Assembly (NCBI GenBank): GCA_017992605.1
Contig: JAGOOG010000022.1
Location: 1 to 32,601, forward strand
Reading direction: 5' to 3'
From: Deltaproteobacteria bacterium
GTDB lineage: Bacteria > Desulfobacterota > Desulfomonilia > UBA1062
DNA length: 32,601 bases
This document shows positions 7,719 through 16,756 of this stretch, piece by piece. A model generated the notes under the pieces. It did no database searches. It was not told where the DNA came from and was given only the letters and a program-made list of their open reading frames with translations. A program made the position numbers and the translations under genes. Each line of letters starts with the position of its first letter. Positions within the stretch are counted from its first letter, which is position 1.

Positions 7719-10409
7719 TCAGATCTTTTCAATGGCCACCGCGCAGGCCTTGTACTCGGCGGTCAGGGTGAAGGGGTCGAACACCGGGTTGGTGAGCCAG
7801 TTGGCATTGCCCTCCCTAAAGTGGAAGGCCATCCAGACCATGCCCTTGGGCACCTGCCTGGTCACCTTGGCACTGACCTCCACCTTGCCCCTGCGGGAAC
7901 GCACGCGGATCTTCTCGCCGTGTTTGATGCCGAGGGAGCGGGCGTCTTCTGGAGAAATGTCGGCGGTCTCCTCGCCGAGCAGCCAGTCCAGGCCGGTGCG
8001 GCCCGTCTGGGTGCGGGTGTGGTAGTGGTAAAGCCTGCGGCCCGTGGAGAGCACGAAGGGGTACTCCCTGTCCGGCACCTCGGCGGGCGGGGTCCACTCC
8101 ACAGGCGTCAGGGTGCCCTGGCCGCTCGTGAACACGCCACCCCTGTGGAGGACAGGCGTTCCGGGGTGCTCGATATTGGGACACGGCCACTGGAGGCCGT
8201 CGTTCTCGATGCGGCTGTACTTGATGCCGGCAAACGCGGGGGCCAGCACGGACACCTCGTTGTCCCAGAGCTCGGGGCCGCTCTTCGACGACCAGTCCTG
8301 GCCCATCCTCCTGGCGACCTCCTTGAAGATCCACCAGTTGGGTTTCGCCTCGCCCGGGGCCTGGCTCACCTTGCGCACCCGGCTCACCCTGCGCTCGCTG
8401 CTCGTGAAGGTGCCGTCGTCCTCGCTCCAGGCCGCGGCCGGGAATACCACGTGGGCGAACCTCGTGGTCTCGGTGGGGAAGATGTCGTTGCAGATGAGGA
8501 ACTCGGCGGAGGCGAGCTCGTGCTCAACCTTGGCGATGTCCGGCTCGGTGTTGGCCAGGTTCTCGCCGAAGATCCACAGGGCCCTGACCTTGCCGGTGGT
8601 GAGGCTTTCCATCATCTGGGGGATCATAAGGCCCGGCTTGTCAGGCAGCTTGTCCACGCCCCAGGCCTTCTCGAATTTGGCCCGTGCCTCCGCGTTGGCC
8701 ACCTGCTGGTAGCCCGGGAAGACGTTCGGCAGCGCACCCATGTCGCAGGCGCCCTGCACGTTGTTCTGGCCTCGCAGCGGGTTCACGCCGCCGCACTCCA
8801 CGCCCATGTTTCCCAGCAGCATCTGCAGGTTGGCCACGGAGAGCACGTTGTTGCGGCCGCACGTGTGTTCGGTGATGCCCAACGTGTAGCAGCACATGAC
8901 CGGCTTGACGGATGCCAGCTTGCGGGCAGTCTCGCGGAGCAGCTCGACGCTGATGCCCGCGATCTCGGCGGCCTTCTCGGGCGGATAGTTCATGACGACC
9001 GCCTTGAGCTCCTCGAACCCCTTGCATCGTTCGTCCACGAACGTCTTGTCGTAGAGGTTCTCGGTGACGAGGACATGCATGAGGCCGTTGAGGAACGCGA
9101 TGTCGCTGCCCACCCTGATGGGCACGTGCATGGTGGCGAAGTCAGCCAGGGGCTGCTTCCTCGGATCGACCAGGACGAGCTCGGCACCCTTCATGACCGC
9201 GTTCTTGAGGAAGGTGGCTGCCACGGGGTGCGCCTCGGTCATGTTGGACCCGATGACCAGGAACATCTTGGCATTGGCGAACTCGCCGAAGGAGTTGGTC
9301 ATTGCCCCGGAACCGAATGCGATCGCCAGACCGGCGACCGTGGGGGCGTGTCACGTTCGCGCGCAGTGATCGATGTTGTTGGTCCCGATCACCGCGCGGA
9401 AGAGCTTCTGCATCTGGTAGGAGTCCTCGTTGATGGACCGGGCGCAGCTCACGCCTGCAATCGCGTCCGGGCCGTGCTTTTCCTTGATTTCCTTGAGTTT
9501 GCCCGCAACGAGGTTCAACGCCTCGTCCCAGGACGCCTCCCGAAATTCGCCGTTCTCCCTGATGAGCGGCTTCTTCAAACGGTCCTCGGAGTAGATGAAG
9601 TCGTACCCGAAGCGGCCCTTGACGCAGAGCCTGCCCTTGTTGGGAGATGCGTCCTCGGGGGCCGTGACCTTGACGATCCTGCCGTCCTTCACGTGCAGGA
9701 GCTGCTGGCAGCCCACCCCGCAGTAGGGGCAGGTGGTGCGGACCTTGCGTACATCCCAGATGCGACCGAGAAACTTGGATTTCTTCTCGATGAGTGCACC
9801 CACGGGGCAGGCCTGCACGCACTGGCCGCAGAACACGCAGTCGCTCAGATCATAGCGCGTGTCGGTACCCGCGACGATCTTGGCGTGAGGTCCTCGGTTG
9901 CCGAACGAGATGGCCCGGTTCACCTGGACCTCCTGGCAGGCCTGCACGCAGCGACCGCACAGGATGCACTTCTTGAAGTCGCGGATGATGAACGGGTTCA
10001 CGTCCTCGGTCTCGTAGGGCTGCGGCTGAATCGGGAACCGGGGGGTTTCTATGCCGTAGCGGTACGCCAGGGCCTGCAGGGTGCAGTCCCCGGAGCGTTC
10101 GCACGTGACGCAGTTGTGGTTGCCGCTCGAGAGCAGCAGCTCGATGTTGAGCCTTCGTGCCTTGTGCACCCGCTCCGACTCGGTCTCGACGACCATCCCC
10201 TTCTCTGCGGGCGTGGAGCACGATGCCACGAGGGCGCGGGCCCCGGCGACCTCAACCAGGCAGACCCGGCAGGCACCGGTGGGTGAGCAGCCCTTGAGGT
10301 AGCACAGGGTGGGGATGTGAACGCCATGGGACTCGGCAACCTCGAGGATGGTCTGGCCGGGCTGATACTCAACCCTTGCGCCGTTCAGTGTCAGTGTATT
10401 GCCTTCCAT
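7719..10409 (-). CDS. fdhA: Soluble formate dehydrogenase catalytic subunit with NuoG-like N-terminus, selenocysteine-containing
   Basis: This is a cytoplasmic molybdopterin formate dehydrogenase of the NAD(P)- or ferredoxin-linked kind. It is 896 residues when the TGA at 9353-9351 is read as selenocysteine 353 (HCART-U-HAPTVAGLA, a classic FDH active-site context). In order it has a [2Fe-2S] domain (C36, C47, C50, C64), a His/Cys [4Fe-4S] motif around H98-C109, two ferredoxin clusters (CILCGRCVQAC, CVFCGQCVQACP), then the FDH [4Fe-4S] site CPYCGVGC with the pterin domains after it. No signal peptide is seen. The ATG at 10409 was chosen because AGGAGG lies 5 nt upstream; the open frame extends to 10478 without a good site. 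No NuoE/NuoF-like or hydrogenase partner is adjacent, so its electron acceptor is unknown. Confidence 0.95.
9320..9353 (-). promoter_or_regulatory. Selenocysteine UGA codon and SECIS hairpin of the soluble FDH
   Basis: Starting 18 nt before the loop, UGA (9353-9351) is followed by an 8-bp stem CGGTCGCC (9340-9333) / GGCGATCG (9327-9320). The loop is GGTCT, the same apical loop as in the E. coli fdhF SECIS. This is the clearest of the recoding signals in the window. Confidence 0.82.
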
Positions 10410-10480
10410 TAAAGCCTCCTCGTCTCGGGATGTGCATGATGGGTATGCATCCACCATGATATGCGCTGATTTACACAATT

Positions 10481-10510
10481 ATATTAGGCTGCAAAGATGA
10501 ATTATGTCAA
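10481..10510 (-). promoter_or_regulatory. Putative promoter of the soluble FDH gene
   Basis: On the minus strand TTGACA (10510-10505) is followed after 18 nt by TAATAT (10486-10481). This is the same spacing and -10 sequence as in front of the membrane FDH operon. An imperfect palindrome centred on ATGCAT (about 10441-10459) lies in the leader before the ribosome-binding site. Confidence 0.4.
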
Positions 10511-10562
10511 GGATTATACAGTGCGGGAAAGGAAGTGCCCCAACAGGAGAATGAATGCCCAT

Positions 10563-10763
10563 TCATGGAGAGGCCTCCTTGGAAATCCTTATGTAGAGCA
10601 CCTCATGCTCATGTTCATCATAGATGGTGGACCTGCCGATCCACTGCATGGCCTGCCACCGGGATGCAAATACCACAATGGACCCGCAGGTATCACGCAC
10701 CCAGAGGTACCTGCCCTGATGAGCATCGCTTGGCTTGAATACGACTGCCCACTTCTCTTTCAT
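10563..10763 (-). CDS. Small hypothetical protein (66 aa)
   Basis: A 66-residue open frame begins MKEKWAVVFKPSDAHQGRY and ends IRISKEASP. It has three tryptophans, a mixed charged/aromatic composition and no signal peptide or membrane segment. The reading looks protein-like, with a plausible GGTAG ribosome-binding site and AT-rich sequence upstream that could hold a promoter. I do not recognise the family. It is divergent from the histidine kinase and upstream of, and co-directional with, the soluble FDH. It could be a short regulator or a chance frame, and conservation would decide. Confidence 0.45.
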   Translation of the reverse strand: MKEKWAVVFKPSDAHQGRYLWVRDTCGSIVVFASRWQAMQWIGRSTIYDEHEHEVLYIRISKEASP

Positions 10764-11133
10764 AATACTACCATATCGTACATAACAATCTTTTATATGT
10801 GTATATAGTTACATATTATAGGTCAAGTCTCCATTCTGGGCGTACGTCACGATTGAAATGAAAGTTCTGCCTCATGTATTCGCTCTGTTCTTTTCCATTG
10901 CACCCCGGCGGGACGTACTTCCCGGATCATCCCGTGGCATATTCCCTGCCGCATGATGCAGTGGGGAGCAGTGCGGATGCATATGCCACGGGAAAGGATC
11001 CCTCATGCCTGATCGATCATCGCACGGCACCTTCCGCCCGGTGATCTGCCGAAGATTATCCTCAACTCACGCCGTTGAAATCCCGATAAGACCTGCTGGA
11101 GCTCAAGTCATCGTGAAGGGATGAGGATTTTTC
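10764..11133 (+). other. Non-coding stretch with a long inverted repeat ahead of the histidine kinase
   Basis: No convincing gene is seen here. The stretch starts AT-rich (10764-10830). It then carries a perfect 13-bp inverted repeat, TCCCGTGGCATAT (10930-10942) and ATATGCCACGGGA (10981-10993), separated by 38 nt. Inside, CCGCA and TGCGG can extend the hairpin. No U-tract follows, so it is not a standard terminator. The rest up to 11133 has only the GAGG ribosome-binding site of the next gene. Confidence 0.6.
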
Positions 11134-13119
11134 ATGGATTCACTGCTCGGAGATGTGGCGGCACCTGAAATCAGACAGCAGGTCCGGATGAGATCAGAGC
11201 ACGGACCGAAGTCTCTGAACCTGCCGCTGAACCCCTTCACCCTGGCCTTTTCCGGCAGCCTCGAAACGGAATACCTCGATGACTTCTTCAACAAGTCCCT
11301 GAAACAGGCCCGCCTCATCCTCCTGTCGGGCATCGTGTTCTACGGGATCTTCGGCTTTCTCGACGCGAAGCTCCTCCCCGGGGCCAAGGGCACCCTCTGG
11401 ATAATCCGCTACGCCGTGGTCATCCCGGGCATCCTCGCCGTCATAGTCTTCTCCTTCTCTTCGAGATTTAAGCAGTACATGCAGATGTGCCTGGCCGCCG
11501 CCATCACCCTCTCGGGCCTGGGCATCGTTATCATGATCCTCATCGCACCGCCCCCGGCGAACTACTCCTACTACGCCGGTCTGATCCTCGTGCTCATCTT
11601 CGGGTACGTGTTCCTGCGTATCCGGTTCATCTGGGCCGCAGTGGCGGGCTGGACCATCGTGGCCTTCTACGAGATCGCCTCCATATGGCTCACCGCCACG
11701 CCCATGGAGGTGCTCCTGAACAACAACTTCTTCATCCTGAGCGCGAACGTCATCGGCATGTTCGCCTGCTACTCGTCCGAATACTACTCCCGGAGGGACT
11801 TCTACCTGGTCAAGCTCCTGGAGATAGAGCAGGAAAAGGTCAAGTCCGCCAACCTCGAGCTGGAGGAGCGGGTGCGTGAGAGGACATCGCAGCTCATGCG
11901 CTCGAACGAGGAACTCGTCCGGGAGGTGGAGGCCCACCGGAGGGCTGAGGAAGAGAAGAAGGGCCTCGAGAACCAGCTTAGGCAGGCACAGAAGATGGAG
12001 GCCATCGGGACGCTGGCCGGCGGCATAGCTCACGACTTCAACAACATCCTCTCCCCCATCATCGGCTACTCCGAGATGATCATCGACGACGCGCCGGAGA
12101 AGAGCCCCCTGACAAACAAGATCGAGCAGATCCTCATGGCCGCCACCCGGGCCAAGGAGCTCGTGAGACACATCCTGACCTTCAGCCGCCAGACCGAGCA
12201 GGAACTGCTTCCCCTGGAGCTCCACCCCATCATCAAGGAATCGCTCACCCTGCTGCGCGCCTCGATCCCCTCGACCATCGAGATCAGGCAGAAGATCGAC
12301 ACGGGGTGCAGGCCCGTCCTGGCCGACCCCACCCAGATCCACCAGGTGCTCATCAACCTGTGCACCAATGCCTTCCATGCCATGCGCGACAGGGACGGGA
12401 TACTCGGCGTGGAGATGTCCGAGGTGGAGATCGGCGCTGCGGACTGCATGGCCATGAAGCTGGACCCGGGACGGTATGTGAAGATATCCGTGAGCGACAC
12501 GGGCCACGGCATCCCCAAGAACATCCTGGACCGCGTCTTCGAGCCTTATTTCACCACCAAGAAACCCGGGGAGGGTACTGGCCTTGGCCTGTCGGTGGTC
12601 CACGGCATCGTGAAGAGCAACCATGGCGAGATCAAGCTATACAGCGAGCCGGGCAAAGGTACGACGGTCAACATCTACCTCCCCTGCATCGAGTCCGACG
12701 GCTTTGCCCCGAAGAAATCGTCGAGGGAGGCGGTCACCGGGGGGAACGAAAGTATCCTCATCGTGGACGACGAGGAGTACATCGTCACCATGCTCAACGA
12801 GATGCTCGAACGCCTCGGGTACCACGTCACCAGGTTCACGGACAGCACGAAGGCCTTTGCCGAGTTCAGGAAGGACCCGTACCGGTTCGACCTCATCATC
12901 ACCGACCAGACCATGCCCAAGATGACCGGCACCGAGCTTGCCGAGGAATGCATGCGAATCAGGCCCGACCTGCCCGTGGTCGTCTGCACCGGGTTCAGCG
13001 AGATCCTCTCCGAGGAGAAAGCCAGGGCCATCGGCATCAGCGAATACGTCACCAAGCCCGTCGTCAAGAACGAGATAGCCAGCGCCATCAGGAACGCCCT
13101 GGCATCGAGGCGCAGCTAG
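11134..13119 (+). CDS. Membrane hybrid sensor histidine kinase with C-terminal receiver
   Basis: This 661-residue signalling protein senses an unknown cue at the membrane and autophosphorylates. About six transmembrane segments (residues ~60-225) form the N-terminal sensor module. A coiled coil (~230-288, rich in E/R/L) leads to a HisKA domain with phospho-accepting H300 in GGIAHDFNNIL, the NtrB/PAS-kinase subtype. Next comes an HATPase domain (N-box NLCTNAFHAM, G1 SDTGHGI, G2 GEGTGLGL). The C-terminal receiver has VDDEE and phospho-acceptor D591 in ITDQTMP. No PAS domain is present and no output regulator is adjacent, so the partner is unknown. A GAGG site precedes the ATG. Its stop codon overlaps that of the convergent atpG. 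Confidence 0.9.
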   Translation: MDSLLGDVAAPEIRQQVRMRSEHGPKSLNLPLNPFTLAFSGSLETEYLDDFFNKSLKQARLILLSGIVFYGIFGFLDAKLLPGAKGTLWIIRYAVVIPGILAVIVFSFSSRFKQYMQMCLAAAITLSGLGIVIMILIAPPPANYSYYAGLILVLIFGYVFLRIRFIWAAVAGWTIVAFYEIASIWLTATPMEVLLNNNFFILSANVIGMFACYSSEYYSRRDFYLVKLLEIEQEKVKSANLELEERVRERTSQLMRSNEELVREVEAHRRAEEEKKGLENQLRQAQKMEAIGTLAGGIAHDFNNILSPIIGYSEMIIDDAPEKSPLTNKIEQILMAATRAKELVRHILTFSRQTEQELLPLELHPIIKESLTLLRASIPSTIEIRQKIDTGCRPVLADPTQIHQVLINLCTNAFHAMRDRDGILGVEMSEVEIGAADCMAMKLDPGRYVKISVSDTGHGIPKNILDRVFEPYFTTKKPGEGTGLGLSVVHGIVKSNHGEIKLYSEPGKGTTVNIYLPCIESDGFAPKKSSREAVTGGNESILIVDDEEYIVTMLNEMLERLGYHVTRFTDSTKAFAEFRKDPYRFDLIITDQTMPKMTGTELAEECMRIRPDLPVVVCTGFSEILSEEKARAIGISEYVTKPVVKNEIASAIRNALASRRS

Positions 13120-14045
13120 TCCTCCCGGTCAGGGACTCCGGAGATCTCCTTCTCCGGTCCGGCACCACCCTTCATGGCCTCGTAGCCCGACACGATGTCG
13201 AGCAGCTCTTCGGTGATGGTCATCTGCCGCTGGCGGTGGTAGGCCACGTGGATCTCCTCGAGGTGCTCTTGGATGTTCTTCTCCGCGTTCTGCATGGATG
13301 CGAGTCGGCTTGCGTTCTCGCTGGCAAGGGACTCGGTGAAGGCCCGGTAGATGGAGACGAAGAGGTACTCGCGTAGCAGGGCGAGGAAGAGCGTGTCCCA
13401 GTCCTGGGTGAACATGGGCAACGAGCGCGACTCCCACTTCCTCGACCTGATCTCATCGAGCCAGACCTGGTCCACGGGCAGGAGCCGCAGGGTGTGCGGG
13501 TGGTAGGTGGCCCCGGACAGGTAGTGGTTGTAGAAGAGGTAGACGTGCTGGATCTGGGCCCCGAAGTGCCATTCCTCCAGGATCATCACGATCTCCTGCA
13601 CCATGGGGGTGACGCCCGCGGTGGAGCTCGGGCTCATGAGGTTGTCATAGATCTCCTGGCCCGCGGCAAAGACGTAATCCTTGGCCCGCTCCCCCACGGT
13701 GAGGATGTAGCGGTTCACCTCCGGAACACCGAGTCGGTCGAGCTCGTCGAGCGCATGGGCTACCACCTGCGCGTTGAACTGCCCGCACAGGCCCTGGTCC
13801 GACCCGAACACGATGGCGCCGACGCGCGAAAGGGGGACCGCACCCATGGCCATCTCCTCCCGGGGGCGCGAACGGAGCACGACCTGCAGCCCCATCTCGA
13901 CGTTCCTGCTGTAGTCCAGGAGCGCTTCCACGGCGCGCTGGTACTGCCTGATGCTCACCGCCGCCAGGGCCTTCATGGTCTTGACCACGGAGAGCAGGTC
14001 CTGGGTGCTCTTGATCGTGCGCTTGAGCGACTCAAGGGTTTGCAT
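13116..14045 (-). CDS. atpG: N-type ATP synthase gamma subunit
   Basis: This is the central rotor shaft of the F1 head, 309 residues. The N-terminal helix ([26 protein letters not shown]) and a C-terminal [17 protein letters not shown] helix form the antiparallel coiled coil typical of gamma. The middle has [11 protein letters not shown], the conserved gamma signature. It is the last gene of the nine-gene ATPase operon and starts inside the last codons of the alpha gene (14-nt overlap), so translation is coupled. It is longer and more divergent than housekeeping gamma subunits, as is usual for N-ATPases. No terminator follows: its TAG and that of the convergent histidine kinase share the tetranucleotide CTAG. 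Confidence 0.92.
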   Translation of the reverse strand: MQTLESLKRTIKSTQDLLSVVKTMKALAAVSIRQYQRAVEALLDYSRNVEMGLQVVLRSRPREEMAMGAVPLSRVGAIVFGSDQGLCGQFNAQVVAHALDELDRLGVPEVNRYILTVGERAKDYVFAAGQEIYDNLMSPSSTAGVTPMVQEIVMILEEWHFGAQIQHVYLFYNHYLSGATYHPHTLRLLPVDQVWLDEIRSRKWESRSLPMFTQDWDTLFLALLREYLFVSIYRAFTESLASENASRLASMQNAEKNIQEHLEEIHVAYHRQRQMTITEELLDIVSGYEAMKGGAGPEKEISGVPDRED

Positions 14046-15627
14046 CGCCCTTCCCCGTCATCCCGGCCACGGCCTCCCTGGCCGCGTTCAGCACGGCGTT
14101 GAAGTCGTCCATGCTGAGCTTGCCGCCCTCGTATATGCGTGAGCATACCGCCTCCAGACGTTTCGTCACCTCCGTGCGCACCACGCCCTCTGCCTTCCCG
14201 ATATTCTCCACGGTGACGTCGTCGAGGATGCCACCGGTGACCGCCGTGAGCGCCGCGATCTGCTCCGCCACGGGGATGGGCCGGTACTGGGGCTGCTTGA
14301 GGATCTCGCGGACGCGCCAGCCCCGCTCGAGGCGCCTGCGCGTGTCGTCGTCGAGTCTGGTGCCGAACCGGGAGAAGCTCTCGAGCTCCTCGAACTGGGC
14401 GTACGCGATGCGCAGGTCTCCGGCCACGGCACGGAACGCCGGGAGCTGGGCCTTGCCCCCCACGCGGGAGACCGACTTGCCCACGTCCACCGGGGGCAGG
14501 ATGCCCTTCTGGAAGAGGTTGGGCGAGAGGTAGATCTGTCCGTCCGTGATGGAGATGAGGTTGGTGGGGATGTACGACGACATGTCCTGGGCCTCGGTCT
14601 CGATGATGGGCAGTGCGGTGAGCGACCCGCCGCCGTGCTCGGCCCGCAAGTGCGTCGACCGCTCGAGCATGCGCGAGTGGATGTAGAAGATGTCGCCGGG
14701 GAAGGCCTCCCGGCCGGGCGGCCTGCGCAGCAGGAGAGACAGCTCGCGGTAGGCCCGGGCGTGCCGGGTGAGGTCGTCGTAGATCACGAGCACGTCCCGG
14801 CCGCGTTCCATGAAGTACTCACCCATGGCCGTGGCGGCGTACGGGGCCACGAACTGGAGGCCCGGCGGCTCCTCGCCGGAGGCCACCACCACGACGGAGT
14901 AGTCCATGGCGTTGTGCTCCTTGAGGACCGCGATGGACTTGGCCACGTCCGAGCTCTGCTTGCCGATGGCGCAGTATATGCAGACGACGTCCTTGTCGTG
15001 CTGGTTGATGATGGTGTCCAGGGCGATGGTGGTCTTGCCTATCTGGCGGTCCCCCAGGATGAGCTCGCGCTGCCCCCTGCCGATGGGGATCAGGGCGTCG
15101 ATGGCCTTGATGCCGGTCTGCAGGGGCACCGTGACCGGGTCGCGGTGCATGATGGGCGGTGCCTCGCGCTCCACGGGAAACCGGACGGTGGTATGGACCT
15201 CGCCCCCGTTGTCCAGGGGACGGCCCAGGGCGTCGACCACGCGTCCCAGCATGCCCTCGCCCACCGGGACGTCCAGCACGCGGCCCGTCCTGTGGGCCAT
15301 GCCTCCGGCCCCGATCTCCTCGGACGGGTCGAGCATGATGATGCCGACCTCGTCGGCATCCACGTTGAACACGAGCCCGTACAGGTCTCCGGGGAACCGC
15401 ACGAGCTCCTCGGACCGTATGGTGTCGAGGCCGGAGAGCCGGGCGATGCCGCGGCCCACGAAGGTGACGATCCCTACCTCCTCGGGCATGAGCCCCGGCT
15501 TCTTCCCGGAAACCACCTTGCCCATCCTGTCGATGGTATCGTCGAGGCACTCCTTCAATGTCCCTGTGTTGCCGGTGTCATCCATGGACAACCCCTTTCG
15601 CTTCACGATAACGCTGGCATCCGTCAC
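14032..15627 (-). CDS. atpA: N-type ATP synthase alpha subunit
   Basis: This is the non-catalytic nucleotide-binding subunit of the F1 hexamer, 531 residues as drawn. It has a Walker A (GDRQIGKTT), [10 protein letters not shown] as Walker B region, and the C-terminal alpha signature around [16 protein letters not shown]. The drawn GTG start at 15627 overlaps the b-subunit stop by one base. An ATG at 15585, with AAAGGGG 7 nt upstream, gives a 517-residue product and may be the real start. It lies between the b and gamma genes, the position expected in N-ATPase operons (b-alpha-gamma with no separate delta gene). Confidence 0.93.
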   Translation of the reverse strand: MTDASVIVKRKGLSMDDTGNTGTLKECLDDTIDRMGKVVSGKKPGLMPEEVGIVTFVGRGIARLSGLDTIRSEELVRFPGDLYGLVFNVDADEVGIIMLDPSEEIGAGGMAHRTGRVLDVPVGEGMLGRVVDALGRPLDNGGEVHTTVRFPVEREAPPIMHRDPVTVPLQTGIKAIDALIPIGRGQRELILGDRQIGKTTIALDTIINQHDKDVVCIYCAIGKQSSDVAKSIAVLKEHNAMDYSVVVVASGEEPPGLQFVAPYAATAMGEYFMERGRDVLVIYDDLTRHARAYRELSLLLRRPPGREAFPGDIFYIHSRMLERSTHLRAEHGGGSLTALPIIETEAQDMSSYIPTNLISITDGQIYLSPNLFQKGILPPVDVGKSVSRVGGKAQLPAFRAVAGDLRIAYAQFEELESFSRFGTRLDDDTRRRLERGWRVREILKQPQYRPIPVAEQIAALTAVTGGILDDVTVENIGKAEGVVRTEVTKRLEAVCSRIYEGGKLSMDDFNAVLNAAREAVAGMTGKGDANP

Positions 15628-16430
15628 TACCCTTTTCCGCCATGCGGTTCCTGTGCGGAGAGTTCCTCGGGGAGCTCTTCCCTGAGTGTACGGCTGAAGT
15701 CCTCCTCCAGGGCGGCCAGGTGGTCCCCGATGCTCCAGGCGAGCCTGTACCCGTGGGTCATGAGCTCGATGCCGGCCAGCGGCGAGTCGGAGACCTCGTA
15801 CCGGTAGGCCACGTCCGTCGAGACGTAGGGCCCTATGGCGTCGAGGATCTTCCTGCGCTGGTCGGGTTTCAGCTCGAAGGCGCTGCGCAGGGTTATCTCG
15901 GGCGTGCCCGAATCGAGCGAGCGCTTCAGGAGTTCTTGCTGCCCGGCATCGATCCCCCTGACGAGCCGGGTGAAGACCTGCACCATCCTGTCTTCTAGGT
16001 CCTCGTCGGCGAGGTCCTTCAGGATCCGCCTGATGGTGGCAAACATGAACTCACCCGCCTTGGAGCGGAGCTCCTCGAAGAAGACCTGCCGCTCCCGCAG
16101 AAGGGACTCCCGCCAGCGCCGCCTGCTCTGCTGGGCCTCCTGGCTGACCAGGGCCATGAGCCGACCGCGCTCTGCCTGGGCGTCCCGGCTCGCCTGGTTG
16201 AGCATCTCCCCGGTCTTTTCCACGAGCTCCTGGTTCTTCTCCTCGAGTTCGACAACGCGCGCCCGGGCCTCGTCCTTGAGCCGCTCGGCCTCATCGAGCC
16301 GGGAGGCGATCCTGGCCTGCCGCGCATCCATGGCCTTCACGATGCGGTCGTAGAGGAAGATCTTGAGCAGCGCGACCAGGATGAGAAAGTTGACGATCTG
16401 GGCCGCGAAGACGAACCAGTCGATGTGCAT
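15627..16430 (-). CDS. atpF: N-type ATP synthase b subunit with long C-terminal extension
   Basis: This is the peripheral stalk subunit, 267 residues, against ~156 for a standard b subunit. One N-terminal membrane helix ([20 protein letters not shown]) is followed by a long charged coiled coil (residues ~35-140). A C-terminal region beyond ~140 includes [20 protein letters not shown]. That resembles the F1-contacting end of delta (compare the GIxxxxG-x-xxDxS pattern at the delta C-terminus) and probably replaces the missing delta subunit, as known for N-ATPases. It starts 3 nt after the c-subunit stop. The gene fills the atpF slot; the delta-like function is inferred. Confidence 0.88.
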   Translation of the reverse strand: MHIDWFVFAAQIVNFLILVALLKIFLYDRIVKAMDARQARIASRLDEAERLKDEARARVVELEEKNQELVEKTGEMLNQASRDAQAERGRLMALVSQEAQQSRRRWRESLLRERQVFFEELRSKAGEFMFATIRRILKDLADEDLEDRMVQVFTRLVRGIDAGQQELLKRSLDSGTPEITLRSAFELKPDQRRKILDAIGPYVSTDVAYRYEVSDSPLAGIELMTHGYRLAWSIGDHLAALEEDFSRTLREELPEELSAQEPHGGKG

Positions 16431-16433
16431 CCG

Positions 16434-16715
16434 TCATCCCCCTTTTGCAAGGACGGCGAAGTGGTCCCAGAAGGGGTTGGCGAAGATCAGGATCATGGAG
16501 ATGACGAAGCAGTAGATGGCGATGGACTCGATCATGGCAAGGCTCACGAACAGCGTCCTGGTGATGGTGTTCTTCTCGTCCGGCTGCTGGGCGATGGCGC
16601 TCACGGCCTGCTTGGCCGCCATGCCCTCTCCCAGTGCAGGCCCGATGGCGCCCAAGGCCATGGTGACCCCCGCGGTTATGATGGATGCGAATGCAACTAC
16701 CGTCAGACTGTCCAT
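16434..16715 (-). CDS. atpE: N-type ATP synthase c subunit (rotor ring)
   Basis: This 93-residue double-hairpin membrane protein forms the ion-translocating rotor ring. Helix 1 carries GAIGPALGEGMAAKQA, the polar loop carries QQPDE, and helix 2 carries AMIESIAIYCF. The essential carboxylate is the Glu in IES. Like Na+-type c subunits it has Glu-Ser followed by Tyr four residues later. Helix 1 has Glu where Ilyobacter tartaricus has Gln32, giving two carboxylates per hairpin, a known trait of N-ATPase rings. Ion specificity (Na+ or H+) is therefore not decided by sequence alone. The ATG at 16715 has GGAAGG upstream. The short gene is easily hidden inside a longer overlapping frame. Confidence 0.93.
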   Translation of the reverse strand: MDSLTVVAFASIITAGVTMALGAIGPALGEGMAAKQAVSAIAQQPDEKNTITRTLFVSLAMIESIAIYCFVISMILIFANPFWDHFAVLAKGG

Positions 16716-16756
16716 AGCATACCTTCCTTTCGTGCGTTTTTTACCCCTCCAGGCCC

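Noticed and set aside
7821-10286. An 821-codon plus-strand open frame antisense to the soluble FDH
   Set aside because: It mirrors a gene with high GC third positions. Its translation is His/Gly/Val-rich and has no domain logic, while the minus strand gives every FDH motif.
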